Shown in pieces: positions 1-8,645 of a stretch of 64,000 bases of DNA. How positions within the stretch are numbered: position 1 is the first letter of the stretch; each line of letters opens with the position of its first letter. The translations under genes and the position numbers were made by a program. This DNA is from Bacteroidales bacterium (GTDB taxonomy: Bacteria > Bacteroidota > Bacteroidia > Bacteroidales > UBA3824): contig JAEDDH010000001.1 in assembly GCA_016293845.1 (NCBI GenBank), forward strand, positions 186,001 through 250,000, given 5' to 3'. The notes beneath the pieces were generated by a model, which saw nothing but the letters and a program-made list of their open reading frames with translations, had not been told where the DNA came from and ran no database searches.

Positions 1-994
1 CCCAGATGTCGTTGGTTTCGAGGAGTTCGGCAAAGTTGTGATATTTCTTTGCTGATTTTACTTCTTCGATTTGGGCGTTGACAGCGTCGTCGTAGGTGGG
101 GGCTTCAACGTCGCGGATTACACCGAGGGCAATCGGAAAAACAGGTCCTTCCATCAAAGCGAGTTTTAGTTGGAGAGTGTTATCCTCACAGTGAGCATCG
201 TGAACGAGGATGTCCTTTTCGGTGATGCCGTTTTCGCCAAGTTTTACCACCTTGATACCGAAGCCTTCTTGCATAAGTCCGAACTCGTTGTTTTCGCCAA
301 AGAGCATCGGTTTGCCGTGTTGGAGGTAGATGGCGTTTTTGGCGCGTCCTTCCTTGTTGTAAACCGAGTCGTGAGTGCCGTTGTTGAAGATTACGCAGTT
401 TTGGAGAATTTCGCAAACGGCTGCTCCCTTGTGTGCGTGAGCGGCTTTGAGAATGTCTACTGTGCCGGTGGGGTCGGTGGCAACGGAGCGGGCAAAGAAA
501 TGTCCACGTGCGCCAAAGCAAAGTTCTGCCGGACGGAATGGATCCTCAACTGTGCCGTAAGGGCTTGATTTACTTACAAATCCACGGGGCGAGGTGGGAG
601 AGTACTGACCTTTGGTAAGACCATAGATACGGTTGTTGAGCAGTATCATTTTGAGGTCGATATTGCGGCGGTTGGCGTGGATAAAGTGGTTGCCGCCGAT
701 AGCGAGACCGTCGCCGTCGCCCGAAACCTGCCATACAGATAGTTTTGGATTAGACACCTTGCAACCTGTGGCAATTGCGGCAGCGCGTCCGTGGATGGTG
801 TTCATACCGTAAGTGGCCATATAGTGGGGCAGACGGCTCGAACATCCGATACCTGAAATTACTGCTGTGTTTTCGGGAGCAACGCCAATTTCGGCCATTG
901 CTTTTTGCAAAGAGGCGAGGAAAAAGTGGTCGCCGCAGCCGGGACACCATCTCGGTTGTCCTTTTTTGAAATCTGCTTGTGTATATTCGCTCAT
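1..994 (-). CDS. korB: 2-oxoacid:ferredoxin oxidoreductase, beta subunit (partial)
   Basis: This is the thiamine-diphosphate-binding subunit of a 2-oxoglutarate/2-oxoacid:ferredoxin oxidoreductase, which decarboxylates a 2-oxoacid to the acyl-CoA and reduces ferredoxin in the cytoplasm. From the ATG at 994-992 the frame is open for 331 codons and leaves the window at the left edge, so the C-terminus is missing. The N-terminal WCPGCGDH motif and the TPP-Mg motif GDGDGLAIGGNHF with a following Asn are both present. It lies 25 bases downstream of korA on the same strand and is surely co-transcribed with it. Substrate choice (2-oxoglutarate rather than pyruvate) is inferred from the two-subunit layout and is less certain than the family. 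Confidence 0.93.
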   Translation of the reverse strand, partial: MSEYTQADFKKGQPRWCPGCGDHFFLASLQKAMAEIGVAPENTAVISGIGCSSRLPHYMATYGMNTIHGRAAAIATGCKVSNPKLSVWQVSGDGDGLAIGGNHFIHANRRNIDLKMILLNNRIYGLTKGQYSPTSPRGFVSKSSPYGTVEDPFRPAELCFGARGHFFARSVATDPTGTVDILKAAHAHKGAAVCEILQNCVIFNNGTHDSVYNKEGRAKNAIYLQHGKPMLFGENNEFGLMQEGFGIKVVKLGENGITEKDILVHDAHCEDNTLQLKLALMEGPVFPIALGVIRDVEAPTYDDAVNAQIEEVKSAKKYHNFAELLETNDIW

Positions 995-1019
995 TTTAAT
1001 TTTCGCTTTTAAAGGTTAA

Positions 1020-2864
1020 TTATTTGTTGTACACTTGGTTGAAGTTTTCTACAAGTTCGCTCACTACAAAGGGCTGACCCTTTACTTCGTTGAATTGGAA
1101 GGGAACGAAATTGTCGATTTTCATACGCAGATATCCGGCAAACTGTCCGAGGTTCTGCTCTGCTACAACTACTTTCTTGAATTTTTTCAACACCTCGGCT
1201 GTGTTTTTGGGCAGCGGGTTGATGTATTTAAACTGTGCGAGCGCAACTTTTTTGCCTTGTGCACGCATCTCGTCCATTGCGGCGTGGAGGTGTCCGTAAG
1301 TGCTTCCGAATCCAACAATTAGGAGTTCGGCATCTTGGTCGCCCTCAACTTGAAGGTCGGGAACTTGGATGTTGGCAATTTTTTGAGCACGCAGACGGCA
1401 CATAAGGTCGTGGTTCTCAGGATTGGTGCTGATTGCGCCGGTTTTGTTATCCTTTTCGAGACCGCCGAGAATATGTGTGAAACCCTCGCGACCCGGTACT
1501 GCCCAGTATCTTACGCCGTTTTCGTTGCGCAAATAGGGAGTCCATTTGCCTTTGAGTTCTTCGGGCACGTAAGGAATCTTTATTTCGGGATAATCCTTTA
1601 AATCAGGAAGTTTGAAAGCCGCGCTACCATTAGCCACGTATGCGTCGGTGAGGAGCACAACGGGAGTCATATATTCGAGAGCGATTTTTGCGGCGTCGAA
1701 TGCTGCGTCGAAACAGTCGGTGGGAGAGGTGGCAGCCAAAACGGGCATAGGAGTTTCGCCGTTACGTCCGTAGAGTGCCTGCAAAAGGTCGGTCTGCTCT
1801 GATTTGGTGGGCAATCCTGTGGCAGGACCACCACGCTGAACGTCTAATACCACCAACGGAAGTTCCAAGATCACAGCCAAGTTCATAGCCTCTGATTTTA
1901 AGCAAATTCCGGGACCTGATGTAGATGTGCAGCCCAAAGCACCAGCAAACGAAGCACCAATTGCCGAAGCACATCCAGCGATTTCGTCTTCGCACTGTAC
2001 TGTGGTAACACCCAACGACTTATGTTTAGACAGTTCGTGAAGAACGTCGGTGGCGGGGGTGATAGGATACGAACCGAGATAAAGGCGCAAACCTGCTTTT
2101 TCGGCAGCGGCTATAAGTCCGTAAGCGGTTGCTTTATTGCCAGTTATGTCCATATAGCGACCTTTAACTTTTTCCTTAGATTCAATGCGGTAAACATTTG
2201 CTACCGACGAGTGAGTGTTGTGACCGTAGTCGTAACCTGCCTGAATCACCTTTATATTAGCCTCAGCCACGCCGGGTTTCTTGGCGAATTTTTCTTTGAG
2301 GAAATTGAAAGCGATATTTAAATCACGGTCGAAAAGGTAGCATACCAATCCGAGGGCGAACATATTGCGGCATTTGAGGATGCTCTTGTTGTCCATTCCC
2401 GAATCTTTGAGGCAATCCTTAACCATAGAGGAGAGGGGACAAGCGATCACTCTGTCGGGGTCGATATTCATTTCGGCTATCGGGTCTTCGGTAGCGAACT
2501 GCGCCTTTTCGAGGTCGGCCTTTTTAAAACAGTCGGTATCGATGATGATAGCGGCACCCGGTTTTGCATATTTATACTGAGTTTTGAGTGCGGCGGCGTT
2601 CATAGCCACAAGCACATCGCACTTGTCGCCGGGAGTGTAAACTTTGCCTGCACCTATATGTACCTGAAAACCAGAAACTCCCGTAAGCGAACCCTGAGGA
2701 GCGCGAATGTCGGCGGGATAATCGGGAAAGGTGCTGATGCTGTTGCCTACTGTGGCAGAAATGGTGGAGAAAATGTTTCCGGCCAACTGCATTCCGTCGC
2801 CGGAATCGCCCGAAAACCTTACAGCCACACTGTCTAAGTTTTTAATTTCTAAATTGTTTGCCAT
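1020..2864 (-). CDS. korA: 2-oxoacid:ferredoxin oxidoreductase, alpha subunit (gamma-alpha fusion)
   Basis: Partner of KorB. The 614-residue length and domain order fit the fused gamma/alpha form: an N-terminal gamma domain with FSGDSGDGMQLAG (residues 17-29), then from about residue 240 the alpha pyrimidine-binding domain with GSYPITPATD, and a C-terminal transketolase-like domain. It is the first gene of the korAB pair. A weak Bacteroidetes-type -7 element on the minus strand (TTCCTTTGC, about 2923-2931) lies upstream in the AT-rich gap shared with the divergent lipoprotein gene. Together with KorB it would supply reduced ferredoxin for the nearby Nfn complex. Confidence 0.95.
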   Translation of the reverse strand: MANNLEIKNLDSVAVRFSGDSGDGMQLAGNIFSTISATVGNSISTFPDYPADIRAPQGSLTGVSGFQVHIGAGKVYTPGDKCDVLVAMNAAALKTQYKYAKPGAAIIIDTDCFKKADLEKAQFATEDPIAEMNIDPDRVIACPLSSMVKDCLKDSGMDNKSILKCRNMFALGLVCYLFDRDLNIAFNFLKEKFAKKPGVAEANIKVIQAGYDYGHNTHSSVANVYRIESKEKVKGRYMDITGNKATAYGLIAAAEKAGLRLYLGSYPITPATDVLHELSKHKSLGVTTVQCEDEIAGCASAIGASFAGALGCTSTSGPGICLKSEAMNLAVILELPLVVLDVQRGGPATGLPTKSEQTDLLQALYGRNGETPMPVLAATSPTDCFDAAFDAAKIALEYMTPVVLLTDAYVANGSAAFKLPDLKDYPEIKIPYVPEELKGKWTPYLRNENGVRYWAVPGREGFTHILGGLEKDNKTGAISTNPENHDLMCRLRAQKIANIQVPDLQVEGDQDAELLIVGFGSTYGHLHAAMDEMRAQGKKVALAQFKYINPLPKNTAEVLKKFKKVVVAEQNLGQFAGYLRMKIDNFVPFQFNEVKGQPFVVSELVENFNQVYNK

Positions 2865-3022
2865 AACTTCTATAAAAAATACAATCTAATGTTTTTGGTT
2901 GTTTGTCAAATAATTTTTCTGCCGCAAAGGAACACATTTTATTTTAAAACAATGTTAAATATACAATTTTTTTTGAATATTTATTCAATTTACGAGAAAT
3001 ACGTAAAAATGTCCGACAAATG

Positions 3023-3054
3023 TTTGCACCTTATAAATATATATTATAACTTTG
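3023..3054 (+). promoter_or_regulatory. Bacteroidetes-type promoter of the 3088 lipoprotein gene
   Basis: TTTG at 3023-3026 and TAACTTTG at 3047-3054 are separated by 20 bases, matching the -33/-7 pattern of the phylum. The ATG at 3088 follows about 33 bases later. Confidence 0.7.
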
Positions 3055-3087
3055 CGTTTCAATTTTAACTTTTAATACATAACACAA

Positions 3088-3978
3088 ATGAAAAAAACAT
3101 TTTATCTCTGTGCTGCGGCACTTGCTATGGCAACAATGAGTTGCGGTGGCGTACAAACCAACAATCAAAACAACTAGGGCGAAAATCAAGACCAACAGAC
3201 CCAAAAAGCCGATGAATTTGGCAACGAAGAATCTTATCCATGGGTATTCCCCGAAGGTCAGAAAAACGGCGAACTCAAAGAAGGTGAGACAGTTCTCTCA
3301 ATTCATTCGTTCTATCCTAACAAAATCAAGAAATCAGACGACCCTGCCAACGAAACCTACATCTACTACAACGGCACTCTTAAATCTGTTGGCGAGAAAA
3401 AATCAATGGTAGGCGATGTGGAAATGCCTAACTCGCTCATTATCCCCATTCCCGAAGGTCAAACAGCAAAAAAAGGCGACATCGTGCTTACTTGGTGGCA
3501 GAGCGGCTCTGGTATGCAACGCGCAATCGTTACCGACGACTCTAACCCCAACCAACCCAAAGTTTGCTACTTGGATATGGATTGGACCGAAGATGGTAAA
3601 GGTATTGCCAACAGACACGCCAACGAACAACTCAAACCCAACTCGTTTGTAGTGCTCAAAGACGGCGAACTTACTCCCGGTCAGCCTATCTATATCGATG
3701 GCGACTACACAAAACTCATCCTTTTAAGTGCACACGAAATATACACACTTTGCAAAGGCTTTGCCGGCAAAATCGGTTCATATTACAGCCAATACGTTAA
3801 ATTGGTTCCCCTTCATCAAAACCTCCAACCCGGCGACAAAATCCGCGCTGACTTTGTAGGTACTTACAACGATGGCTACACCGTAGAAAAAGTTGACGAA
3901 ACCATCGGTCGCGTATGGGCAAAAGACTCATTTGGCAAAACCAAGATTTTCAGCATCTTAGACGTTCTTAAAGAGTAA
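3088..3978 (+). pseudogene. lipoprotein gene interrupted by an in-frame amber stop
   Basis: From the ATG at 3088 the frame encodes a clear lipoprotein signal (MKKTFYLCAAALAMATMSC) and an N/Q-rich linker, then hits TAG at 3175-3177 (codon 30). The same frame continues without another stop to 3978, giving 266 further codons. Everything around the stop reads as one protein: Q/N-rich on both sides, then a soluble domain of unknown family containing repeated short beta-strand-like stretches. CAG to TAG is a single change. It has its own promoter and terminator, so the unit looks otherwise intact. Downstream internal ATGs (3406) could give a 190-residue product without a signal peptide. I do not recognise the family. 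A sequencing error, a recent nonsense mutation and suppression are all possible; TAG is an ordinary stop elsewhere here (for example the ATPase at 4159). Confidence 0.75.
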
Positions 3979-4002
3979 TACTAATACTTACATAATAAAA
4001 AA

Positions 4003-4035
4003 ACGTCGGGGTGAGTTTCACTCCGACGTTTTTTT
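4003..4035 (+). terminator. intrinsic terminator after the lipoprotein gene
   Basis: A 12-bp stem (arms 4003-4014 and 4018-4029, with one G-T pair) is followed by a T run at 4030-4035. Confidence 0.85.
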
Positions 4036-4060
4036 GTATAAATATTCAAAATTTGTATGA

Positions 4061-4143
4061 TTGTTCTGTATGTAGAACAAAATATGGAGATTTTGTTTTG
4101 TATGTAGAACAAAATTTATAACTTTGCGTTCTATATGTAGAAC
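4061..4143 (+). promoter_or_regulatory. three spaced GTTCT-N6-AGAAC palindromes (putative operator array)
   Basis: The first palindrome, TTGTTCT-N6-AGAACAA at 4061-4080, is perfect over 7-bp arms. The second (4091-4114) has arms TTTTGTTTT and AGAACAAAA with one mismatch. The third is GTTCT-N6-AGAAC at 4128-4143. The core starts are 32-33 bp apart, about three helical turns, so all sites would face the same side of the DNA. Site 2 overlaps the -33 region and site 3 lies immediately after the -7 element. The geometry suggests cooperative repression of the ATPase gene at 4159, perhaps by an unlinked regulator. No DNA-binding protein is encoded next to it. Confidence 0.65.
4097..4126 (+). promoter_or_regulatory. 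promoter of the DUF4143 ATPase gene
   Basis: TTTG at 4097-4100 and TAACTTTG at 4119-4126 are 18 bases apart. The promoter is embedded in the palindrome array, so it is probably regulated. Confidence 0.65.
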
Positions 4144-4158
4144 ACTAAACGCGAAATC

Positions 4159-5415
4159 ATGGATAAGGAACTATTAAAAACCATTATTACCGATCAACAC
4201 GAGATTATTAGAAACGCCGAAATTGTTGACCGTGAATATATTTTTGAGCCAAACGCCAACTATGTGCTTACCGGTTTGCGACGTGCAGGCAAATCTACAC
4301 TACTTTATAGGGTAGCACGTAATTTGGTAGAATCAGGAATTTCTTGGGACAGAATAATTTATATCAACTTTGAGGATGAGCGTTTATCAGAATTTAAACT
4401 AACCGACTTCAACGATATTGTTTCGGTGCAAGCCGAACTATCCGACGATAAAGGATTCTTTTTCTTCGATGAAATTCAAATTATCAACGGTTGGGAAAAA
4501 TTTGCTCGTCGCCTTGCCGATGCCAAAGAACGTGTCTATATTACAGGCAGTAACGCTAAAATGCTTAGTAGAGAAATTGAAACTACTCTTGGCGGTAGAT
4601 TCTTTACCAAGTACATTATGCCTTACAATTTTAGGGAATATCTTAATGCCTACAATGTTGATTTTTCATCAAGTGCTATTCGCTCCACAAAACTCTCGGC
4701 AAAGATTGTAAACAATTTTGAAACATATTTTACATACGGAGGTTTCCCCGAATTACCCCTTTATAATGCAAAACGCGAATATGCCGCAGGAGTTTTTCAA
4801 AAGGTACTTTTGGGCGACATTGCTCTGCGAAACAACATTAGAAACGAACAAGCAATCCGTATCCTTATCAAAAAAATTGCCGAATCGGTGATGGCTGAAA
4901 CTTCCTATACAAAACTTTTCAACATTCTCAAAACCATTGGGTTATCTATTGGCAAAGAGAGCATTATCAATTATATTTCATACGCCGAAGACGCATATTT
5001 GATATTTAGAATTAGGAATTATTTTGCCAAATTTGCCGAAACCGAAAGCACTCCTAAATATTATTTTTCTGACAATGGAATCCTCAATCTGTTTCTGAGC
5101 GATAAGCGTACACGACTTTTGGAAAACATTGTTGCAATAAATTTATATAGGCGTTATTCCGAAGGAGTCTACTATTTAAAATCTGCTAAAACGGGCATCG
5201 ACATTGATTTTTACATACCCGAAACACAAACTGTCTATCAAGTGTCATACTCGTTGACCGATTTTTCCACCCGCGAACGCGAATTATCAGCATTTGTTAC
5301 ACTTAAAAAGCATTTTTCTGATGTAAAGCGTTATGTATTAATAACCTACAATGAAGAAAACAAAGTGGATGATGTGGAGATTGTACCGATGTGGAAGTTT
5401 TTGATAGAGGGGTAG
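4159..5415 (+). CDS. AAA family ATPase with C-terminal DUF4143 domain
   Basis: A 418-residue protein of the AAA_14/DUF4143 family, widespread in Bacteroidetes and of unknown cellular role. Walker A is TGLRRAGKSTLLYR (near residue 40), Walker B is FFFFDEIQ (near residue 103), and an arginine/sensor region TGSNAKMLSREI follows. The C-terminal part has the nuclease-like end typical of the family (GIDIDFYIP ... QVSY), which often looks like a degenerate PD-(D/E)XK fold. The start is fixed by the promoter about 33 bases upstream. Two decayed ATPases of related type lie at 11470 and 55760. Function is not predictable from sequence. Confidence 0.85.
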   Translation: MDKELLKTIITDQHEIIRNAEIVDREYIFEPNANYVLTGLRRAGKSTLLYRVARNLVESGISWDRIIYINFEDERLSEFKLTDFNDIVSVQAELSDDKGFFFFDEIQIINGWEKFARRLADAKERVYITGSNAKMLSREIETTLGGRFFTKYIMPYNFREYLNAYNVDFSSSAIRSTKLSAKIVNNFETYFTYGGFPELPLYNAKREYAAGVFQKVLLGDIALRNNIRNEQAIRILIKKIAESVMAETSYTKLFNILKTIGLSIGKESIINYISYAEDAYLIFRIRNYFAKFAETESTPKYYFSDNGILNLFLSDKRTRLLENIVAINLYRRYSEGVYYLKSAKTGIDIDFYIPETQTVYQVSYSLTDFSTRERELSAFVTLKKHFSDVKRYVLITYNEENKVDDVEIVPMWKFLIEG

Positions 5416-5482
5416 GGGATGCCTACCTCCATCTATTCAAAAACATTGTCTATTCTATAAATATTGTTTAATCGATTGATTT

Positions 5483-7959
5483 TTAAAAATCATCATCAAA
5501 AGACGATGAATCTGATGAATAATCATCGTAACTATGATTGTTGCCACTTGATTGATTATGGTAATCGTCTTCTTTTGACTGTGTAAAATTGTTGTACACT
5601 TCTTTTACTTTCCCTTTTGCATAGTCTTTGATTTCATCTTTGACTATACCTTTAAATTCATTGAAGATTTCTTTGCCAAAATTAAACTCCTCAGTATTTG
5701 ATTGTTGATAATAGTTCTGTTGGTAATTGTTTTGTTGATAGGTAATGCCTCCGTAAAAACCTGCTCTCGCAACTTTTGGAGATATTCGAGAGTATCCTTT
5801 TTTATGGCTTACTTGAATAGGAATATACGACCGTTTAGGTTTTGTAAAACTAACATAACCACCACTTTTAACCTCACTTTCGTATTGTTCAAAAGTGAAT
5901 AATCTTTGTTCTTTTATGAATAAAGATTCCCAAAAACCAAATTCTTTGTCAATGGCTTGTTTGTCAGTTTCATTAAGACTCTTATAATAAGGTATTTGAA
6001 TACTGTTTGAAGGTTGTAACAAATGAATAGTATCCTCATGAAAGTCCATAGTACAAATAGGACAGTTTGTATCAGCCATAAAATTACTAAATTTTATTCT
6101 ATTATCTTCTGCTTCACACATTTTAGACATTATATATATTTCCGGAGATTCAAATAATTCGTGTTTACTAAAATTGAATATTACCAAAAATATGATAATG
6201 CCAATGCATACCAAAAAATGTATTGGAAGTAAAATAGACAGTAATATGGCAATTAATGATATTGAATTGATAATCTTAAAGTTTATTACTTTCTTTTTAT
6301 ACCCAGTTAGTTTGTCTTCAAGATATTTAAAAGCACATGGTGTAAATACCTTATCTTTGATATCATCTAAATGAAATACATTTTTGTATTTGAATACAAT
6401 GAATGTAAAATATGCAATAGTCAATGGAATTGTCAAAATTAACCATAAGCTTTTATCACAGAAGAGCATTAATATATTTAACACTAACACTAAAATGAAC
6501 GAATAATTCCAGGGCGTTGGCTCTTTTATTGTATTATTGTTCAGTAATTCAATAAGTTTAGGTTTTGATGACTCTTTGATTTTTTGTACTTCCACTGCTA
6601 TGGTATTTTTCATTTTGTCACAATACGCCGACAATGCACCCTTTTTTGCTAATCCGTTTACCATCTTTTCGTATTCGGCATCAGAGATTCTGTTTTTAAG
6701 TTCTAAATCTTCTTGGAAACATAGCAATTCAATTTCTGCCTGAGTAACGCCTTGTTCGGCTGCTGCTTTGTAAAATTTGATTGCAACATCAATATTTTTG
6801 AGTACTCCTTTGCCTTCCGAATAACATTTGCCTAAATAATATTTAGATTCAGCATCATTCTGATGAGATGCTTTTTGAAACCAATCAATAGCGGCTTTGT
6901 AATTTTCAACGCTTTCATAATCAGATGATTCTGCACGATTATAAAAATATAAACCCATACAATATTGAGCATCGGCATATCCTTGTGTTGCCGATTTTGT
7001 GTACCATTCAATGGCGATAGAAAGGTCTTGATCTACACCCTTACCATGTTCGTAAGCCTTACCTACTTCGCATTGAGCGATTGGATTACCTTTGGTCGCA
7101 GCTTTATAAAAATAGTTCAGTGATTTTGAATGGTCTTCGGCAACACCTATACCACAATAATACATATAGCCAAGCATTAATTGTGCTTGTTCTATATCTT
7201 GCTCTGCCGCTGATTCATATAATTTTGCAGCATATTCGTAGTTGGGGTTAATACCTTTGCCATCATATACGAGATTCGCTAATTCTAATTGCGCTAAAAT
7301 GTGACCTTGGTCTGCCGCTTTTTGAAACCAATTTATGGCATCCCTATATAAATTGTTATCGCCCTTATCTGCGGCATCTGTATATAATAATCCCAATTGA
7401 TACTGTGCCTCTGCAAATCCAGCGTTGGCGGCATTCGCTTTATAGTTCAAAGATTTATCAAAATCTTGTTGTACACCTTCTCCTAATTCGTAACATTCGC
7501 CAAGAAATAACATTGCTTGGGCATCTCCATTGTCTGCTGCCTTTTCAAACCATTCAACTGCTTCTACGTAATCTTGTAAAACTCCATTTCCATAATAATA
7601 ACAAACTCCAAGTGTACATTGCGCTGTTGGATAGTTTTGATTTGCAGCCTTTGAACACCATTCTACTGCTTTAACAATATCTTTTTCTACACCTATTCCA
7701 TCAGCATAACAATCTGCAATAGAATATTGTGCAGGAGCAAAACCAAGTTCTGCTGATCTTAAAAATTATTGTACAGCGGTGTCATAGTTTTGCTTTGCAC
7801 CATTGCCATAATAATAGCATCTCCCAAGATTGTAGATTGCAAATGGTTCATTCTCTTTTGCTGCTTCTTCATATAATTGAAAGGCTTTTGCGTAGTTACC
7901 TGCATTTTCGAACGCATACCTTTCTCGTTTTTGTTTTCTGCATTGCTTTGGTTGTCCAT
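5483..7959 (-). pseudogene. Sel1-repeat membrane protein, frameshifted and with an internal stop
   Basis: The intact 3' part (ATG 7513 down to 5483, 676 residues) holds a series of about 36-residue Sel1/TPR-like repeats with the A-x-x-x-x-G-x-x-Y pattern, a linker, two long hydrophobic segments forming membrane spans, a Cys pair and a disordered Asp/Ser-rich tail. The repeats continue upstream of the ATG in the same frame to 7765, are cut by TAA at 7766-7768, and resume without loss of frame beyond it. The only plausible start (ATG 7959, MDNQSNAENKNEK) is in another frame, so a frameshift near 7915-7935 in an A-rich stretch is also needed. Reassembled, the protein would be about 825 residues. 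Sel1 proteins usually act as protein-interaction scaffolds. A long structured leader precedes it. Confidence 0.8.
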
Positions 7960-8009
7960 ACTTACTCTATTTAGTGTTAATCAAATACATCTTTAACAAT
8001 TCTAAAACA

Positions 8010-8255
8010 ATTCGGAAGGGGTATAAAACAGAACAGCGCGTCTGTTTAGTTCGTTGTACTTTTAACGGAGGCCGTAGGAAGCCTTAACAAGAAAATACAA
8101 CTATAAACAGACCACGCCTATAAGGTATGGTCGGTCGCTGTGCTTGTTCTCCCTTGTTACGAAAATTTCCTACGTTTCCGTTAGGAGAAACAGCACAACT
8201 TCCGAATAATCTTTCAATTATTCACGGCTGAGTATTTTTCTCAACCGACTTTTAT
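8010..8255 (-). ncRNA. structured RNA, probable leader of the Sel1 gene (unknown family)
   Basis: Read on the minus strand, this segment folds extensively. A 5' hairpin (8225-8247) has 8-bp arms with one G-T pair. A closing helix pairs ATTCGGAAG (from 8207-8199) with CTTCCGAAT (from 8018-8010). Inside lie a CCTAACG-GAAA-CGTAGG hairpin with a GNRA loop, a GACCA...TGGTC hairpin and a TTGTA...TACAA arm. The GNRA hairpin sequence can instead pair over long range: TAACGGA and CGTAGGAA with TTCCTACG and TCCGTTA, which suggests two competing folds. A promoter ends at 8262, so the transcript would run about 300 nt to the Sel1 start at 7959. It does not match the hallmarks of tmRNA, RNase P RNA or SRP RNA that I know. 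Confidence 0.6.
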
Positions 8256-8261
8256 TTATAC

Positions 8262-8293
8262 GTAAAGATAGGGATTTTGTAGTTAAAAATCAA
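8262..8293 (-). promoter_or_regulatory. promoter of the structured leader / Sel1 gene
   Basis: On the minus strand, TTG (8293-8291) and TATCTTTAC (8270-8262) are 20 bases apart. This is close to the TAnnTTTG consensus, and it is well placed for the leader RNA. Confidence 0.55.
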
Positions 8294-8611
8294 GAATTTT
8301 TGGTAGTTTTATCAAAAATATATTCAAATTGCTAATTGTCAATTAGTAATAAGCAATAATAAATCAGTATACGATTTGTATCACCTTAATTATTTTATGT
8401 CATTATCAACAATCAACATTAGTGCATATTTTCAGAAACAAAAGCGGCAGGGGGGGAGGATGAAAAATTGTGGTTTCTGTTTTTTGGAAAAAAAACATAG
8501 AAATATTGCCTTACAAGGATTTTTTATCCGAACTGTGGCAAGGAAAGATATATTAATTTCGCATTTAAGCAAAAAATTCCCCTCCTCTTATTATGTCTTC
8601 AAAAAATATTA
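8294..8611. other. AT-rich intergenic stretch with a small palindrome
   Basis: It contains a perfect CTAATTG-T-CAATTAG palindrome at 8332-8346. An open frame runs in from 8376 to join the gene at 8646, but its composition and the promoter at 8612 argue that this part is not translated. I see no other gene here. Confidence 0.5.
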
Positions 8612-8619
8612 TAATTTTG
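8612..8619 (+). promoter_or_regulatory. -7 element of the Toprim-like gene
   Basis: TAATTTTG at 8612-8619 lies 26 bases before the ATG at 8646. It decides in favour of that start over the upstream in-frame ATG at 8376. Confidence 0.55.
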
Positions 8620-8645
8620 TACCACTATTTTCAAATATCTGCGTT

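Noticed and set aside
4063..4143. CRISPR-like array from the three regularly spaced repeats
   Set aside because: Only three short units, each a palindrome overlapping promoter elements, with no cas genes; an operator array explains them better.
8010..8255. tmRNA, RNase P RNA or SRP RNA for the structured leader
   Set aside because: There is no tRNA-like T arm or tag reading frame, no P4 core sequences, and no SRP Alu or GGAAGC domain in the expected context.
8376..8645. Upstream 90-codon extension of the Toprim-like gene
   Set aside because: A -7 element at 8612 lies inside it, and the composition (Lys/Phe-rich, G-run) does not look coding; the ATG at 8646 is the better start.
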